A DNA stretch of 64,000 nt from JBEKTW01 sp963727845. GTDB lineage: Bacteria > Bacteroidota > Ignavibacteria > UBA10030 > SZUA-254. Positions 61,657 through 64,000 of this stretch are shown piece after piece (the first letter of the stretch is position 1; the number at the start of each line of letters is the position of its first letter). Where the stretch lies: assembly GCA_963727845.1 (NCBI GenBank), contig CAVSHI010000003.1:496001-560000 (forward strand), written 5' to 3'. The notes beneath the pieces are model-generated. The model saw only the letters and a list, made by a program, of their open reading frames with translations, had not been told where the DNA came from and made no database searches. Made by a program: the position numbers and the translations under genes.

Positions 61657-63617
61657 TATTTGTCCTTATCGTCAACTACTTCATACGAAGCGTCTTCGAC
61701 CGCTTTGCCGTCTTGTTTCTTCGTCCCACTATCAGTCGGCCCAGTCTGGCTGTCGGGCGGTGGCTGTTGCCCGGCTGGTCCTCCGGGTCCGGAAGGGCCG
61801 GCCTGTTCACCCGTGGCTGATTTATACATAGCGCTGGAAGCTTCATTCCAGGCGTTGTTCAGTATCTCCATCTTCGCTTTGATATCGGAGATGTTTCCAC
61901 TCTTGATCGCACTGTCGAGCGCGTCTGCGGATGATTCAACCTTCGATTTCATCGGCGGCGGCATCTTGTCCCCAAACTCTTTCACTTGCTTTCGCGTCTG
62001 GAATACAAGGTTGTCCGCCTGGTTTTTCGTTTCGACTTCATCCTTGCGCTTCCGGTCGTCGGCCGCGTGCGATTGAGCATCCCCTTTCATCTTTTCAACC
62101 TCTTCTTTGCTCAATCCGCTGGAGGAGGTGATGCGGATGCTCTGCTCTTTGTTTGTCGCCTTATCCTTCGCCATTACGTGGAGCATGCCGTTCGCGTCGA
62201 TATCGAATGATACTTCGATCTGTGGCACGCCGCGCGGAGCCGGAGGAATTCCGTCGAGATGGAACCTGCCCAGCGTCCGATTATCCACAGCCATCGGGCG
62301 CTCACCCTGGAGAATATGGATTTCCACCGAGGGCTGACTATCCGAAGCCGTCGAAAAGATTTCACTCTTGCGCGTCGGGATCGTTGTGTTCGCCTGAATC
62401 ATCTGCGTCATCACGCCGCCGAGCGTCTCGATACCCAGCGTCAACGGTGTAACGTCGAGCAACAAAACGTCCGTAACATCTCCGGCGAGCACGCCGCCTT
62501 GAATTGCGGCGCCGACTGCAACGACTTCATCCGGATTAACTCCTTTGTGGCCTTCTCTTCCGAAAATATCCTTTACCAGTTGCTGTACGCGCGGAACACG
62601 CGTCATGCCGCCCACGAGGATCACTTCGTCGATCTGGTTCGGGTTAAGGGCTGCGTCACGCATTGCCTTTTCCACGGGCGGCACACACCGCTGGATGAGA
62701 TCTTCAACGAGCTGCTCAAACTTTGCCCGCGTGATCGTCATGTTGAGGTGCTTCGGACCTTCCGCAGTTGCAGTAACGAACGGGAGGTTCACTTCCGTTT
62801 GCATCAACTGTGAGAGTTCCATCTTGGCCTTCTCCGCAGCTTCCCGCAATCGTTGAAGCGCCATAGGGTCTTTACGCAGGTCGATGCCTTCCTGCTTCTT
62901 GAATTCGTCGGCAATATAGTCCAGCACGCGCTGGTCGAAGTTGTCGCCGCCAAGGTGAGTATCGCCGTTGGTCGATTTCACTTCGAAGACTCCATCACCG
63001 AGGTCGAGGACTGAGATATCAAACGTCCCGCCTCCAAGGTCAAAAACTGCGACTTTGAGATTCTTGTGCTTCTTGTCCAAGCCGTATGCAAGCGCAGCGG
63101 CAGTCGGCTCGTTGATGATACGGCGAACGGTCAAGCCTGCAATTTCTCCGGCTTCTTTCGTCGCCTGCCGCTGTGCATCGTTGAAGTACGCCGGCACTGT
63201 GATGACCGCTTCGGTGATCTTCATCCCGAGGTAATCTTCCGCGGTTTGCTTCATTTTCTGCAAGATCATCGCGCTGATCTCGGGAGGCGAATACACGCGG
63301 TCGCTGATTTGAACACGGGCCGTGTTATTATCCCCCTGGACAACCTTGTACGACACAAGCCTCATTTCTTCGTTGACTTCATTGTAAAACCGTCCCATGA
63401 ATCGCTTGATGGAAAAAACGGTGTTTTGCGAATTGGTCACAGCTTGCCGTTTCGCAGCCTGTCCCACCAGCCGTTCTCCGCCCTTTGTAAAGCCGACAAT
63501 AGAGGGGGTCGTTCGGGCACCCTCCGAGTTCGCTATGACAACGGGATCGTTTCCTTCCATCACAGCAACGACAGAGTTCGTCGTTCCCAAATCTATTCCA
63601 ATTATCTTTCCAGCCAT
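61656..63617 (-). CDS. dnaK: chaperone DnaK (Hsp70)
   Basis: 653 residues. Nucleotide-binding domain with IGIDLGTTNSVVAVMEG, VPAYFNDAQRQATKEAGEIA, INEPTAAALAYGLDKK, FDLGGGTFDISVLDLG and LVGGMTRVPRVQQLV; substrate-binding domain with VLLLDVTPLTLGIETLGGVM and the lid helices; the tail is rich in Gly, Pro and Gln, then Asp and Lys (ASYEVVDDKDK). It folds and protects proteins with DnaJ and GrpE, neither of which is in the window. A good AAGGAGAG ribosome-binding site sits eight bases before the ATG. Confidence 0.98.
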   Translation of the reverse strand: MAGKIIGIDLGTTNSVVAVMEGNDPVVIANSEGARTTPSIVGFTKGGERLVGQAAKRQAVTNSQNTVFSIKRFMGRFYNEVNEEMRLVSYKVVQGDNNTARVQISDRVYSPPEISAMILQKMKQTAEDYLGMKITEAVITVPAYFNDAQRQATKEAGEIAGLTVRRIINEPTAAALAYGLDKKHKNLKVAVFDLGGGTFDISVLDLGDGVFEVKSTNGDTHLGGDNFDQRVLDYIADEFKKQEGIDLRKDPMALQRLREAAEKAKMELSQLMQTEVNLPFVTATAEGPKHLNMTITRAKFEQLVEDLIQRCVPPVEKAMRDAALNPNQIDEVILVGGMTRVPRVQQLVKDIFGREGHKGVNPDEVVAVGAAIQGGVLAGDVTDVLLLDVTPLTLGIETLGGVMTQMIQANTTIPTRKSEIFSTASDSQPSVEIHILQGERPMAVDNRTLGRFHLDGIPPAPRGVPQIEVSFDIDANGMLHVMAKDKATNKEQSIRITSSSGLSKEEVEKMKGDAQSHAADDRKRKDEVETKNQADNLVFQTRKQVKEFGDKMPPPMKSKVESSADALDSAIKSGNISDIKAKMEILNNAWNEASSAMYKSATGEQAGPSGPGGPAGQQPPPDSQTGPTDSGTKKQDGKAVEDASYEVVDDKDK

Positions 63618-63648
63618 TGTTAATCTCTCCTTTTAAGCCATAATATTT

Positions 63649-63670
63649 CACCGCGGACAATTCCGCGGTG
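63649..63670. promoter_or_regulatory. hairpin in the dnaK leader
   Basis: CACCGCGG (63649-63656) and CCGCGGTG (63663-63670), 6-base loop, about 15 bases upstream of the dnaK Shine-Dalgarno sequence. It could influence translation; it is not a CIRCE element. The rest of the gap 63618-63932 shows only the promoter at 63879-63907. Confidence 0.4.
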
Positions 63671-63878
63671 TTGTATGTCTTACGCTATACCACAAGAGGT
63701 GTGCCAGAGGAGTCTCATGCCTGTTTCCTGCAACCCATTGTCAAATAAGGAATTAGATGATGACTGAAAATGGCCCAGATTGTGAATCTCTTATATGCTC
63801 TGACAGCATGGCAGACCATCCGGCCTTCTTTGTCAGTCTAGGCACATCGTGTCAGGTGCACACGATGTTTCGTGTGTC

Positions 63879-63907
63879 TTGACTTTGGCCACCGATTTCA
63901 CTACAAT
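63879..63907 (+). promoter_or_regulatory. promoter of the gene at the right edge
   Basis: TTGACT (63879-63884), 17-bp spacer, TACAAT (63902-63907). The predicted start near 63914 leaves a 19-base leader before ATG 63933. Confidence 0.6.
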
Positions 63908-63932
63908 CGAAACACATTAGAATTTTCCGTCA

Positions 63933-64000
63933 ATGACTGAATCGGAAATACAGGCTCGACTTACGACACGCATCCTCGGGAAAAAACTCTACGTGTTCGA
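63933..64000 (+). CDS. birA: probable biotin-[acetyl-CoA-carboxylase] ligase, first 22 codons
   Basis: ATG 63933 opens a frame that runs off the window: MTESEIQARLTTRILGKKLY followed by VF. The LTTR-x-LG-x-x-L-x-x-F pattern resembles the start of the BirA catalytic domain just before the VDSTN biotin-site motif, which would lie beyond the edge. A promoter-like sequence precedes it. With only 22 residues visible the assignment is tentative. Confidence 0.45.
   Translation, partial: MTESEIQARLTTRILGKKLYVF

Noticed and set aside
63618..63760. CIRCE or heat-shock promoter before dnaK
   Set aside because: No TTAGCACTC-N9-GAGTGCTAA is present; a TTGACA on the minus strand at 63744-63739 has no acceptable -10 at the right distance.

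Overview
The window looks like chromosomal DNA of a Gram-negative bacterium of the Bacteroidota/Chlorobi (FCB) superphylum, perhaps close to Ignavibacteria. The grounds are TonB-type receptors with carboxypeptidase-regulatory-like domains, a DUF5683 protein, an OMP_b-brl_3-type barrel, lipid A genes (lpxB, lpxK), a bifunctional HisB and an N-terminal type II signal peptide on many secreted proteins. Placement is inference; there is no rRNA in the window. I saw no rRNA, tRNA or CRISPR array.

Layout. 1-6672 (minus strand): an envelope cluster of a truncated TonB receptor, a CBM9-like lipoprotein, a Spy/CpxP-like protein, a large outer-membrane barrel and another lipoprotein, several with Gly/Arg/Pro-rich tracts. 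7122-9500: palindromic repeats, a GH76-like glycosidase, a MITE-like element and a small membrane protein gene broken by an in-frame stop. 9589-14240: an FKBP isomerase, then a minus-strand operon (UPF0173 hydrolase, CopD-like protein, ParA, ParB, RidA, DUF5683). 14300-17880: an AT-richer accessory stretch with a SET-domain protein, a cysteine-cluster membrane protein and a Fic enzyme. 17890-24239: a sugar kinase overlapping a NagZ/beta-lactamase-fold fusion, P5C dehydrogenase and a zinc-ribbon protein. 24250-26524: dense repeats around sucC and a frameshifted four-helix-bundle gene. 26525-46664: housekeeping genes (tpiA, a GH2-like membrane protein, smc, lpxB, lpxK, ppdK, queA, ispD, plsY, gpsA, recG). 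46874-50782: two ATP-grasp ligases, a GNAT and a lysine 2,3-aminomutase-like enzyme. 50981-58273: a TrpR-like regulator and a compact hisGDCBHAFI(E) operon. 58301-63617 (minus): clpB, a tiny membrane protein and dnaK. The right edge cuts a probable birA.

The best candidate for an undescribed system is the four-gene cluster at 46874-50782. KamA keeps the radical-SAM cysteines, the PLP lysine and the two aspartates that select lysine, so beta-lysine is the likely product; two adjacent D-Ala-D-Ala-ligase-like ATP-grasp enzymes and a GNAT suggest it is built into a small acylated peptide or amide. Secondary candidates are the SET-domain/cysteine-cluster pair (14678-15905) and the free-standing four-helix-bundle gene flanked by mutually complementary ttgaga/tctcaa repeats (24589-26524).

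Promoters of TTGaca-N16/17-TAtaaT type can be recognised before several operons, and Shine-Dalgarno motifs are present before some genes. Intergenic space is unusually rich in small palindromic repeats belonging to several families.
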